47,460 nt of DNA from an uncultured bacterium. GTDB taxonomy: Bacteria; Verrucomicrobiota; Kiritimatiellia; RFP12; UBA1067. Each line of letters begins with the position of its first letter. Position 1 is the stretch's first letter. The notes under the pieces were generated by a model. The model saw only the letters and a program-made list of their open reading frames with translations, searched no databases and was not told the DNA's origin. This document shows positions 18,101-27,042 of this stretch, piece by piece. The translations under genes and the position numbers were made by a program. The stretch lies in contig CADCAK010000013.1 in NCBI GenBank assembly GCA_902799385.1, positions 2,073-49,532 of the forward strand. Direction: 5' to 3'.

Positions 18101-21100
18101 GGCGTTACTGGATATCTGGCAAACAAGGAATTCAAATATACGGTTGAACTCGTCGACAAGGGCGAGACCTCGGCACTCAACTGGAGCAACGGTTCCAGCG
18201 GCGCGCAATCTACCTTCGACATCTTGACCGGAACCGGCACGTTCCAGACGACCGCCGGAGGCGGCAACACGGAGAAGGTGCTGATAAAGGATGTTTCCGG
18301 CTTTGCCGGCTCGTTCAACCTCGCCGCGAAGAACGTTGCGATTGCCGATGCGATGCCGGATGACGCGACGGCAAGCAATGGAAGGCTTTATGTCGAGAAG
18401 GAAGTCGAAATCTCCGCCAGTAGGGGATGGGCGGCAAACGGCGGGCTCTATCTCGGCGCGGGTGCCGACCTCACGGTCAGCGGCGCCTTCGCTACCGGCT
18501 CGGCCATCAATACCTATGGCGAAGGAACGGTGTTGACGCTTGAGGACGGCGGGAGCGTAAAGGTCAACGGCGCCATTTCAGGCGACAATGCGCCGACTCT
18601 CAACTTCAAGGCAGGTACGTATCAGATCACCAGGAACGTGACTGAAACGAAGACGGTCAACTTCTGCGCGGCGACAGGCAAGTACACGACTCTCGACGCA
18701 AACGGCAATACATTTACCCTTGGTGCCAACTTCTTCTCCGGCTCGGGCGACGTCTACCTCAAGACCTCCGTCTCTGGCGGTTCGTTTGTGATTCAGGGAA
18801 TTCCCGTCGCCTACACCGGCACGATCTACGTGGATAACGCCATCGGGCTTACGGTTCCCGGCGACCTGTCGTCGATGGGCGGCAAGATCAACATTTCCGA
18901 CATCACGCTTTCGCGCAACTCGTCAAACATCGGCAAGGTCGAAGTCTGCTCAGGCGCGACGCTTCAGGTCGTGCTGACCGACGACGAGGCGATGGAAGGC
19001 TTCACGGCTACGGGCGTTACGCTCAACGGCGGTACAATTGAGTTTGTCGATCAGCGCGGCACGGTTGTCGGCTCCAGCACGGAAAGCCTGGTCTATGTGA
19101 AGCCAGAGGACTATACGGTTCCCAGTCCGGAGGCGACGGCAATCTGGTACAATGACTTCAGCGCGACCAATGATGGCTACACGCTAACTGATTGGCAGCT
19201 GACGCACGGAGAGAACAACTCTTCCGTAACAATTGACCGCAACAATCAAGGTCTGTTTGTTGACTTCGCAAGCGCAAAGGGCTACTTCACCGTTATTGTA
19301 AAGTACTCCGACCTCGCGGCTTCCTCCAGCTACAAGCGTGTCCTTTTTGCGACGACGGGCAACAGCAACTATACGCGTGACCGTTGCGGCATCCGCCTGC
19401 TCACGGACAGCAAGGTGCAGGGTCTGTGGAACGCGTCCTTGTCCGCCAACAACGATGCGGATTACGGCTCCGCCAGCTCTAGCACAGTTCCTTCCGCTGG
19501 TACGCTCGCGTTCGTTTACGACAAGGGCTCTAGCGGCACTTCTGCCTATGTTGCGGGGATCAATGAGTCGTTACCTAGTACTGCGCTTTGGAATAATACC
19601 GCGCTTAAGGGTGGTGACATGTATGGCTTTGCGGTCGGCGGCATGTGCAGGGATGCTGCAGTGTCCGGTGTCGAGGCTGCAAAGGGTATGACGATAACTG
19701 GTCTAGCCATATTCGACAGGGTGCTTACGACATCTGAACTCAAGTATTTCCGTTGGCCTGAGGAAAGCTCGGGCGACGATCCCGAGCCGGAACCAGAGCC
19801 GACTTTGACGGTTTCGCCTGCGTCTGGCGCGGTTGCCGCAGGGACGAAGATGACCGTCACATGCGATAATCCCAACGCCACGATCTGGTACAAGAAACTT
19901 GAGGATGAGGAATATACGGCATACACCGAACCTGTAGAGTTGGCAACGGGAATCAACTACTACTACGTAAAAGTCAATGACGGTGAACCGACGTTGTACA
20001 CATACGTTGTCGCAGCACCGGAGCCGGAACCGGAACCTGAATACGAAGGGCCTGCGCCTGTTGCCGTCTGGGTCACTGGCGAGTTCGGCGACGACAGAAG
20101 CGCGCATGGCGGATGCGAGTTCGCGCTCAATGGCAACACGACAAATGCGGTTGGCGAAATCGTGATCGGCAACGCCACCACTCTTGGCGCGACGATTGCA
20201 GTTCCAAATTATGACAACGCGACAATGCTCGTGAAGTACGAGATTCCGTCTGGTGGTGCGCCAGCTGCGAATTCCGTTCCTGCGTCCGTGTTTGTGACAA
20301 AGGAAATGGGTGCTATTGCTGGCAGCGGTTCGTCCGCCCTTGACGGATATTGGCTAAATGGTTCGAGTATAACTGCTGGTTACGCATTTTCTTCTCCCGC
20401 ACCATCAATCCCGCAGGAAGGATATCTACTCATCTCTGTTCCTGCGAATTCGAATCAGAATCCAGGGAACCACTACACGGCTGCGTATGTCGGCAAAACT
20501 GTTTCTGCGCTGTCCGGCGGCGAGACTTCTGGTTTGAGATTCACGGGCGATAACAATCGCGTAACCAGTATGGGCGTTGGCGGGCCGACTGTCGCTGGTG
20601 CTGTGCCGTGGGCGGGCATGGTTATCAAGGGTGTTGCACTCTTCGACTCTTGGCTCACGCCTGATGACATCAGGGGCTACAAGTTCCCTGAGCAGGGCGC
20701 GGTTCAGCCCGAGGATTCCGACCTCTATGCTATCGAGCCTGTCGCGCGTTGGGTCAACAACTTCAAGACTGCCGAGACGAATGGCTGCACGCTTTCTGTC
20801 AGCGGCACGACTGCCGCCAAGGACGATTCGTTTGGCGGCACGCTCACCATCGGCGATGCTGCGGCGGTGATTGATACGACATCAGCCGAGGCTCTTACCG
20901 TTCTTGTGAAATACCGGGCTGCCCCAAATATTCAAAGCGCTCCAGTAGTTACGTTTGGTGGCGATGCAGCAGTGACGTTTGATTCCGGCATTTGCACTGA
21001 TACATCTGTGGATAGACAATTGGCGGCCTACTACAGTTTTATCTACAACAATAGCCGGATGAGAGGCATATATGCTGTTGATGGCAATCCGACTTTGTCG

Positions 21101-23551
21101 TCTGATGGAGGATATTTGGTCTGTGCTAGAAAATACAACGAATGCCTCGCCTATGTTGGCGATACGCTAGACAATATGACGGGTGGGGTTTGCACGGCAG
21201 GCATGCAAATTTCCAATAGCACCTTGAGGAAAATTGGAATTGGCGGGCAGACCGAACTCTCCAGCAATGATGCAAACATGGTACCGTTCACCGGCTTCGT
21301 CGTCGAAAAGGTCGTTGTCTTCAACGGTTACTATACACCTGACGAAATTCGCTATGTGTCGATTCCTGAAGATGCGGACACGCTTGCAATCGGCAATGGC
21401 AAGACGTGGCGTTTTGCCGCGGGAACGACGCGGACATATACGAACATTGGAACGCTTAGCACGGGCGGCACTATTGCAATAACCAATGCCGCCGAGCTGA
21501 CAGAGGGCTCGTATCCTCTCGCTACTTGGACTACGGCGCAGAAGAAGTCAACTGGTTACGGCCGTGTTGGCACGCTCGATGTCACAGGTCTCCCCGCTGG
21601 ACTTTCAGCCGAACTTGTCTATGGTGCGAAGGCGATTTATCTACGCGTCTGGAATCCGACGACCCAGGCGGAGAAGGGCACCATCAAGGTTTGGCCGTAT
21701 GGCGACTCGATCACAGAGGGCTTCAATGCCGGCGGAACCAGAGCGAACTATCGCGTCCTCTTGGCCCAGAAGCTTTCGATGCTCGGCTACAACGTTGAGA
21801 TGGTCGGTTGCTACGACAAGATAAATAATGCGGATGGCATTGATCCTTCGGGGCAGGCAATCCCCGACGCGTGGAAGTGGCACTCCGCCAAGCATGGTGC
21901 GACTGCCGGTCCAACGACGAGCGCGGCGGTTAGGGCCAACCTTTGCGAGAATGTCGATACCTTGAGCGCTCAGGCGGGCAATCCCGATGTCGTGCTGCTC
22001 CTCGCCGGTGCAAACGACATAGTTCCTGCGACCGGTCGCTCTGCCCAGCAGGTGGTAAGTTCGATTACGAACATTGTCGCGCATCTTGCTACGAACCTGC
22101 CGGACTCGAAGATTGTCGTCGGTAATCAGCTCAATGTCGAACCTGGGTATACTAGCTACAACTACAACCATGTGACCAACATGATTCCTCAAGTCAATGC
22201 GCTCTTGAAGACTTATGCTGATAATTTGCCCGAAGAACTGGTCGGCAAGGTGTTTCTGGCGGATCTCAATTCCTACGTTAAGAGTGGCGAGGATGGCATC
22301 CTATATGCAGACGACCACCTGCATCCCGACTGGTGGGGCCACGACCAGATGGCGGAAGGGTGGCTCTCTATTGTCACCAACCAGTTCACCTCGACTCAGA
22401 CATTCCCGTCCGCGACTGTTCCTACAGCGCCAACAGCCGAGGAGCTTGGTGCTGCGGCGAAGACGGAACTTGAAGCATATCGCCAGGGCTTCAAGCTGGC
22501 GCGCAGGATTGACGCCGCAAGCAACCTCGATACCGCCAATCCATACGCCGCCACTGGCGATGGCGCGACGGAAAACATCGAGAAGGTCGCCTACTTCGTC
22601 GAATACGTCCGCGCCGACAACAACGCCCACAAGTGGGTGTGGGTGGACATGGACGCCTTCGGTACGACGATTGGCGATGTAGGACTGCCATCGGCCAACC
22701 ATCAGCATGTGGTTACTAAGCTTCATGTAAAGTCCAACCACAATGGCATTGACGATATTGCGGCGGGTGACGATTCTGTTACTGGCTTTGTCGAGTTCTC
22801 GCCATACAACTACGATGGTAATGCTTCTGGCGTATCTGGCGCACCGGCGGGCAATGGTTCTTGCTGCGATTGGAACGATACGCTTTCTGAATCCGGCTCC
22901 TACAGCTGTATGCAGGTGCATCGTGTTTTCTCGCCTGCCAAGGCGGCGGCTGACGGAATAACCCGTGGCGGACAGGTATTGTTCGCCTACAACAACTGGC
23001 AGTCCAGCTCGTCGACGGCTGAGTTCGGCATCGGCAACTTCTCGTCGCACTTCTATCGCGGCGCAAGTGACGCGCAGACGCTCGACTATACCTATACTGC
23101 CAATGCGCCCAAGATGAACGCCGACGCCTATTCGGTCAAGCGTATCGAGATCTGGACAAAGGCGACTGATGGCGACAAGGAAACGGCGACGACGGACTTC
23201 CCTGTCCCCTATTCGTGGATCGAGGCCTGCTTCCCCAGCATCTCGGGGCAGCCCGATGCAATGTACGAAACAATGGCGAAGTCGTCTGGCGACAATGGCT
23301 ACAAGTATTGGGAAAGCTACGTGCTGGGGCTGGAGCCGACGAACTCCATGAGCAAGTTCACGGCGACGATTCGCATGGACGGCACGACGCCAATTGTCGA
23401 GTTCTCGCCGACGAACGAGTTGCTGAGGGCGAGCGGCGCGATAGAGTACATCCTTCAGGGCAAGCCGGCGCTTACGAACGACTGGCAGGACGTCGAGTTC
23501 GACGAGCCAGGCGACACCAACCGCTTCTTCCGCGTTAGGGTGACTTGGTAG
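15101..23551 (+). CDS. Giant secreted C10 (streptopain-like) protease / SGNH esterase fusion
   Basis: 2816 aa with a signal peptide (residues 1-27). Residues ~28-130 resemble a Spi-type propeptide. Residues ~150-390 are a C10 peptidase: GCMATAAGQ with Cys181 and GHQMVVDGYA with His328, plus INYGWGSPEGW. An FN3-like module (~400-485) is followed by autotransporter-type beta-helix modules, with a ~100-aa unit seen twice (~610 and ~1180). Three LamG-like modules lie at ~1345-1555, ~1645-1870 and ~1880-2090, with Pro-Glu linkers and a chitobiase-C-like module (~1565-1640). Residues ~2195-2430 are an SGNH hydrolase: GDSIT (Ser2203), GAND (2303-2306), and D2405-H2408 in DDHLHP. The end, FFRVRVTW, has no anchor. 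The ribosome binding site is weak; the start is only 13 bases after the upstream stop. Likely cleaves glycoprotein and deacetylates its glycans. Confidence 0.85.
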   Translation: MKKRPLTAVFGAVAALLGTFAVPVAAATVTQDAALAAANGFVGQGGFGARLLPGRSVASATAWGNLWVVALEPSGHIVVAGSDKCPPIAFFSSKDFVEPEVGSPFAAKLTADSAWAAEKEADESAEVNPEWAKLTASVGRTRRLRAAPSGTTGVVVPLMNCGWGQSAPFNDLSPLSSLCGCMATAAGQEHRYWRWPYRYEKSRQGTHGLRNSLGEYSDHVLRPDGRVPFNYDKVVAYAPNPSSTPWATDKEATYQTAWLSLWMQSLTGMGYKPGASGGTQKLCNFAEQYWFEAGPVMSYWRDGYTNLWNAIKADLDFGSPIQVNSPGHQMVVDGYAIENEGEANEVDYININYGWGSPEGWVNLLTAVTESTSGGKLADFQIGYRPQKIVQFEPVPKVSTGNMTLKWHLPPCYTNRTTGFTVEIAKAGGATTVDTVATHEETTTYTAVGLENGGSYTFTVTPIMSDGSEARSNVAVTTIGTPKAAPEILGVSSVACGIDLVQQGFYIECGRGVTNTIDVTCSTSVTSLETYSSHLTVLPDNKVSTVDNGNGSWTVNVDATTMAKDWDGDMLILTLVAANDDGTEAYKNLMLRFNSMRQELGGTYDIVETAANNAVWFCGTTTLDAKGQNVTFGASAFCGTGTITLADSTGGGSFTFQGLDNFTGTLKWAPSVTVNLPADMGNFAGTLNFDSYASTYRLARSLGSKAKVYIGGTTQLYIDNNVTVDAAITGGGYIMVVGSAPTFGNLSGFTGHISLGDFVNSGTVTIPAGQEKGVVIDNGTVNLILSRAQVAYGYSTSAITMQGWGSVVFKDESGNVLQTWTISQSTYAISSSANTWTPDSLGTGNFWDAARWSQGLPSAGDYVIFNDTVGDSEMTLNLASDFNLGYVLVTGTKLNISAASGSATLSVDTFRNTAIAAIATLKCAPTAVVPEGKLRLQSGLGISCDVDSSLADNMKWYYDDTVPAMYFADIWKGTVVFSGYAAAGLDLSYWANDDSVVRLNGVTGYLANKEFKYTVELVDKGETSALNWSNGSSGAQSTFDILTGTGTFQTTAGGGNTEKVLIKDVSGFAGSFNLAAKNVAIADAMPDDATASNGRLYVEKEVEISASRGWAANGGLYLGAGADLTVSGAFATGSAINTYGEGTVLTLEDGGSVKVNGAISGDNAPTLNFKAGTYQITRNVTETKTVNFCAATGKYTTLDANGNTFTLGANFFSGSGDVYLKTSVSGGSFVIQGIPVAYTGTIYVDNAIGLTVPGDLSSMGGKINISDITLSRNSSNIGKVEVCSGATLQVVLTDDEAMEGFTATGVTLNGGTIEFVDQRGTVVGSSTESLVYVKPEDYTVPSPEATAIWYNDFSATNDGYTLTDWQLTHGENNSSVTIDRNNQGLFVDFASAKGYFTVIVKYSDLAASSSYKRVLFATTGNSNYTRDRCGIRLLTDSKVQGLWNASLSANNDADYGSASSSTVPSAGTLAFVYDKGSSGTSAYVAGINESLPSTALWNNTALKGGDMYGFAVGGMCRDAAVSGVEAAKGMTITGLAIFDRVLTTSELKYFRWPEESSGDDPEPEPEPTLTVSPASGAVAAGTKMTVTCDNPNATIWYKKLEDEEYTAYTEPVELATGINYYYVKVNDGEPTLYTYVVAAPEPEPEPEYEGPAPVAVWVTGEFGDDRSAHGGCEFALNGNTTNAVGEIVIGNATTLGATIAVPNYDNATMLVKYEIPSGGAPAANSVPASVFVTKEMGAIAGSGSSALDGYWLNGSSITAGYAFSSPAPSIPQEGYLLISVPANSNQNPGNHYTAAYVGKTVSALSGGETSGLRFTGDNNRVTSMGVGGPTVAGAVPWAGMVIKGVALFDSWLTPDDIRGYKFPEQGAVQPEDSDLYAIEPVARWVNNFKTAETNGCTLSVSGTTAAKDDSFGGTLTIGDAAAVIDTTSAEALTVLVKYRAAPNIQSAPVVTFGGDAAVTFDSGICTDTSVDRQLAAYYSFIYNNSRMRGIYAVDGNPTLSSDGGYLVCARKYNECLAYVGDTLDNMTGGVCTAGMQISNSTLRKIGIGGQTELSSNDANMVPFTGFVVEKVVVFNGYYTPDEIRYVSIPEDADTLAIGNGKTWRFAAGTTRTYTNIGTLSTGGTIAITNAAELTEGSYPLATWTTAQKKSTGYGRVGTLDVTGLPAGLSAELVYGAKAIYLRVWNPTTQAEKGTIKVWPYGDSITEGFNAGGTRANYRVLLAQKLSMLGYNVEMVGCYDKINNADGIDPSGQAIPDAWKWHSAKHGATAGPTTSAAVRANLCENVDTLSAQAGNPDVVLLLAGANDIVPATGRSAQQVVSSITNIVAHLATNLPDSKIVVGNQLNVEPGYTSYNYNHVTNMIPQVNALLKTYADNLPEELVGKVFLADLNSYVKSGEDGILYADDHLHPDWWGHDQMAEGWLSIVTNQFTSTQTFPSATVPTAPTAEELGAAAKTELEAYRQGFKLARRIDAASNLDTANPYAATGDGATENIEKVAYFVEYVRADNNAHKWVWVDMDAFGTTIGDVGLPSANHQHVVTKLHVKSNHNGIDDIAAGDDSVTGFVEFSPYNYDGNASGVSGAPAGNGSCCDWNDTLSESGSYSCMQVHRVFSPAKAAADGITRGGQVLFAYNNWQSSSSTAEFGIGNFSSHFYRGASDAQTLDYTYTANAPKMNADAYSVKRIEIWTKATDGDKETATTDFPVPYSWIEACFPSISGQPDAMYETMAKSSGDNGYKYWESYVLGLEPTNSMSKFTATIRMDGTTPIVEFSPTNELLRASGAIEYILQGKPALTNDWQDVEFDEPGDTNRFFRVRVTW
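19777..20055 (+). repeat. Two Pro-Glu-rich linker stretches in the giant protein
   Basis: The reading frame carries DDPEPEPEPT near 19777-19806 and APEPEPEPEYEG near 20014-20050. They flank a chitobiase-C-like module and separate LamG-like units. Such acidic Pro-rich linkers usually act as extended spacers between extracellular domains. Confidence 0.6.
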
Positions 23552-23566
23552 CAAGGAGACAGGACA

Positions 23567-26500
23567 ATGAAAAAAGGCGTTGCTGCAATTGCAGTTTTTG
23601 TGGCGCTGTCGGTCTGCGCCGCAGAGAAGACAAAGGTTGCCTGCATTGGCGATTCGATAACATACGGCTTGGGGCTCGCCGACCGTGCGAGCGAGTCTTA
23701 TCCCGCACAGCTCCAGAAGATGCTGGACGAGTCGGAGCCGGGCAAGTACGAGGTTCGCAACTTCGGCAACTCCGGGCGCGGCATCTACCTCGACTCGATG
23801 CGCGGCAACGAGAAGCGCGGGTTCCGCTACATGCCCGAGCACAAGGCGGCCCTCGAATGGAAGCCGGACATCGTCATCTGCAATCTCGGAATAAACGACA
23901 ATGGCGAGTATATCAAGGAATATACCGGCGGACGGAAGCGCGGACAGTTCGAAGGCGACTACCTCGCGCTTCTCGAAGACTACCTCAAGGTAAACCCAAA
24001 GACGAAATTCGCCATTTGGACGAAGCTCTCGCCGCTTGCGGAAGGGCAGAAGTTCTATCGCAGCCCCGAGCCGTTTTTGATGCAGGCAGACCTCGAGGCG
24101 GTCGCGAAGAAGATGGACGCCGTCGGCATTGACATGCAGGAGCCGCTTCGCGAGAAGATGGATGAAATCTTCGCCCGCGACAAGATCCACCCGAACGCCG
24201 AGGGCGCGAAGATCATCGCAGAAGTCACGTTTGCAAAACTGTTTACCAAGCCATTCCCGTGTGCGCTTATGCCAGATATTGAGTCAGCTCCCGCGACATT
24301 CAAGACGACAAAGCCTTCCGAGATCTGGCTTTGCGCAGGCCAGTCGAACATGCAGAAGGGATGGAACGAGTTCAACTGGACGCCCGCCGAGAAGGAACGC
24401 GTGAAGGGCGAAATGGCGCGGCTTGCGAAATGCGAGATACACTTCTGGGACTTCAACGACGGCAAGTGGACGCGGCTGACGCCCGAGAACGCGCTGCGCA
24501 AGAGCGCATTCGGCGTTTCGTTCGCGATCCGTCGCGCTGAAGTTACGGGCAAGGCCATCGGCATGCTCTATGTCGCGGCTGGCGGTGCGCCTACGGAATC
24601 GTTCCTCTCCGAGCAGACGATGTGTGCGATTGGCAAGGACGGCAAGCCGCTCTATCCGCATCTTGCCGCGATTGCGACGAATCGCCACCGCCTTGACCAG
24701 AACAAGGACTTCCCGTGCGCATGGGTCGCGAGGGAGTATCCGCGCCGCCGCGCGAACAAGGAAGAGGCCTACTGGTGGCCTGTGTCGCTTATGTACGACA
24801 ATGGCATCAAGCGCATAAAGAGTGGCAAGATTCAGATTGACGGCATCCTATGGTATCAGGGCGAGTCGAACGCGACGACATGCGTTGCGCCAGACAAGCC
24901 GACAGACCGCGACTACCAGCTCGAGACGCTTCGCGCCCTCGTCTCGGAACTGCGTAGCCTCATGCCACAAAACCACCAAACCACGGAACCACTAAACCAC
25001 CAAACCTTTATCATGATGGGGCTTCCCAAGATGAACCGTCCGTGGGAGCAGTATCGCGCCGTGCAGAAGCAAGTCTGCGAAGAGACGGGTGCGATCTTCG
25101 TAGACACCTTCGCCGCTGGCTTGGGCGATCCGAACGACGTCCATCCTCGCGACAAGACGGTATTCGCCGACCTTGCCGCAAAAGCCGCCGCCGAGGCGAC
25201 GGTCGTGTCTGCTGTGCAGACGGACTGCCTTGACGAGCTTATGCCGCGTCCGAGGATCGTCCATCGCGGATCTGATGACATAAACGCGACGCATGCAGCA
25301 TTCGCCGGCGGCTATACTCTTCGTGTGCGTGGCGGCAAGCCGGTGATTGAGGGCGATGCGGAAGGCAAGCGCTATGCGCGTGCGACATGGACCCAGCTAA
25401 ACAGGCTCGCGGGGGATGGGAAAGTCCCCGATTGCACGATAGTAGACTGGCCGGAATTCAAGTACAGGGGGCTTATGCTCGACTGCGGTCGCAACTACCA
25501 GAGCCTTGAATCCATCAGGGACGTCATATTGATGCTTCACGCCTACAAGTTCAATGCCTTTCACTGGCACTTGACCGACAACCACGGCTGGCGTCTGGAA
25601 TCGAAGAGGCATCCCGAGCTGCAGAAGGGTGAGGCGTTCTCGCGCAACGTCGGGAAGTTCTACACGCAGGACGAGTTCAGGGAAGTCCTCGCCTTCGCGA
25701 AGAAGCATGGCGTGACAGTCGTGCCGGAGCTGGACATGCCGGGACACACTCTCGCGTTTCGCAAGGCGACGGGACTCGCCGACCTTTCCGACGAAAGGGC
25801 CAAGATTGTTCTTGGCGAGCTCATAGACGAGCTTTGTTCGCTTGCGTCTGCGGAGGACATGCCGATGATCCACCTCGGCACGGACGAGGCGCGGGAGCGC
25901 GGCGAAAAGGTTCCGCAGTCGCATCTCGACTATTGGGCCAAGAAGGTGACCGACAACGGGCGGACGCTGGTCGGCTGGTCGCCGGGTCTGCGGCTTCCTG
26001 GACAGGGCGTCAAGCAGCTGTGGATGGGCGCGAAAGACCCGCGTGGCGATGCGACGCCCTACATAGACTCGCAGAACAGCTTCTACATCAACCACGTCGA
26101 TCCAGAGGAACTGCTTTCCGTAGCGGCATATCAGCAGCCATGCAGGTGGGGTGCGAAAGGGGAGAAGTTTGGTGCGGAAATCTGCGTCTGGCACGACGAT
26201 GCCATTGCCGACACCGAGGACGTCGTGCGCATGAACGCCGTGTATCCTGCGATAGTTCTTCTCTCCGACAGCTTTTGGCGCGGGCGCGAGAAGGACGAAC
26301 CCTCGCTTTACGCCCGTCTTCCCGCACCGGACGACCCGCGCTTTGCGCTTGCCGCCGATTTGGAGCGCCGCACCGTTGCCCAGCGCGACAAGATGCTCAA
26401 GGGCTTTAGGCATCCATTCCCCTACGTCGCGCAGACTCAGATGCGCTGGCGGATGGCGGATGGCGCCGGAAACGTCCTCGCCGCCGACATACCTCAGGCG

Positions 26501-26977
26501 ACTGTCTACCCGCGTCACTTCTGGTTCCCGCAGGGAGCATACGCGCCTGGCGGCGACGGCGTGGTGACGCTTGAGACGTGGATAACGAGCGAGCGTGACG
26601 TGGACTGCGGCGCGTGGATCGGGATGACTGGCTTCTCGCGCTCCGACGGGAGGAAGCGCGACGCCCCCACGCCAAAACATGGCGAGTGGAACAAGCATGG
26701 CGCGACGGTGGCGGTAAACGGCGAGATAATCGCCCCGCCAGAATGGGTCCATCCCGGCGCGGGCGCGAATTCCGGCGAGACGCCGCTCGTGGACGAGGAC
26801 TACTGGTACCGTGCGCCGACGCCTATCCACTTGAAGAAGGGCGTGAACCATGTCAAGATGACCCTGCCCAAAAAGGGCGGCTGGAAGTGGATCGGGACGT
26901 TTGCGCCGATCCTCGGCACGAGCGACCATCCGTGCGAAGTCCCGGGGCTTGAATACTCTTCGCGAAGGGCAGGATGA
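23567..26977 (+). CDS. Secreted three-enzyme fusion: SGNH hydrolase + sialate O-acetylesterase + GH20 hexosaminidase
   Basis: 1136 aa, signal peptide residues 1-19, AAGGAGA at 23553-23559, 15 bases after the giant gene, so co-transcribed. Module 1 (~22-225) is an SGNH/GDSL esterase: GDSIT with Ser30, GIND (108-111), D205-H208 in DKIHPN. Module 2 (~245-555) is a SASA-type sialate O-acetylesterase: CAGQSNM with Ser260, WYQGESN (429-435), DVHP (524-527). Module 3 (~590-900) is GH20 beta-N-acetylhexosaminidase: FHWHLTDNHGW, MPGHT and HLGTDEAR with the catalytic pair D773-E774. Residues ~930-1136 are a beta-rich tail. Known family roles suggest stepwise deacetylation of sialylated or N-acetylated glycans, then release of terminal HexNAc. 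A minisatellite-like insert lies inside module 2. Confidence 0.88.
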   Translation: MKKGVAAIAVFVALSVCAAEKTKVACIGDSITYGLGLADRASESYPAQLQKMLDESEPGKYEVRNFGNSGRGIYLDSMRGNEKRGFRYMPEHKAALEWKPDIVICNLGINDNGEYIKEYTGGRKRGQFEGDYLALLEDYLKVNPKTKFAIWTKLSPLAEGQKFYRSPEPFLMQADLEAVAKKMDAVGIDMQEPLREKMDEIFARDKIHPNAEGAKIIAEVTFAKLFTKPFPCALMPDIESAPATFKTTKPSEIWLCAGQSNMQKGWNEFNWTPAEKERVKGEMARLAKCEIHFWDFNDGKWTRLTPENALRKSAFGVSFAIRRAEVTGKAIGMLYVAAGGAPTESFLSEQTMCAIGKDGKPLYPHLAAIATNRHRLDQNKDFPCAWVAREYPRRRANKEEAYWWPVSLMYDNGIKRIKSGKIQIDGILWYQGESNATTCVAPDKPTDRDYQLETLRALVSELRSLMPQNHQTTEPLNHQTFIMMGLPKMNRPWEQYRAVQKQVCEETGAIFVDTFAAGLGDPNDVHPRDKTVFADLAAKAAAEATVVSAVQTDCLDELMPRPRIVHRGSDDINATHAAFAGGYTLRVRGGKPVIEGDAEGKRYARATWTQLNRLAGDGKVPDCTIVDWPEFKYRGLMLDCGRNYQSLESIRDVILMLHAYKFNAFHWHLTDNHGWRLESKRHPELQKGEAFSRNVGKFYTQDEFREVLAFAKKHGVTVVPELDMPGHTLAFRKATGLADLSDERAKIVLGELIDELCSLASAEDMPMIHLGTDEARERGEKVPQSHLDYWAKKVTDNGRTLVGWSPGLRLPGQGVKQLWMGAKDPRGDATPYIDSQNSFYINHVDPEELLSVAAYQQPCRWGAKGEKFGAEICVWHDDAIADTEDVVRMNAVYPAIVLLSDSFWRGREKDEPSLYARLPAPDDPRFALAADLERRTVAQRDKMLKGFRHPFPYVAQTQMRWRMADGAGNVLAADIPQATVYPRHFWFPQGAYAPGGDGVVTLETWITSERDVDCGAWIGMTGFSRSDGRKRDAPTPKHGEWNKHGATVAVNGEIIAPPEWVHPGAGANSGETPLVDEDYWYRAPTPIHLKKGVNHVKMTLPKKGGWKWIGTFAPILGTSDHPCEVPGLEYSSRRAG
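24969..25006 (+). repeat. In-frame minisatellite-like insert in the SASA domain
   Basis: The 13-mer AAACCACCAAACC occurs at 24970-24982 and again at 24994-25006, with a period of 24 bases, so the frame is kept. It encodes NHQTTEPLNHQT between two conserved parts of the sialate esterase. The A/C-only composition differs sharply from the surrounding GC-rich codons. Confidence 0.65.
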
Positions 26978-27013
26978 CTTGGCGACGCCGTGCAGTCCGG
27001 CAGTGTCGGATTA

Positions 27014-27022
27014 TGATATAAT
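27014..27022 (+). promoter_or_regulatory. Extended -10 promoter of the gpmI operon
   Basis: TGA-TATAAT with no recognisable -35. Predicted start of transcription near 27029 leaves a leader of only ~14 nt, just enough to hold the Shine-Dalgarno AAAGGAGA (27031-27038) before the ATG at 27043. Confidence 0.75.
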
Positions 27023-27042
27023 ATCCCATCAAAGGAGAAAAA

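Noticed and set aside
22301..24190. 629-codon minus-strand open frame across two genes
   Set aside because: It runs antisense across the end of the giant protease gene and the start of the next, with no recognisable protein.
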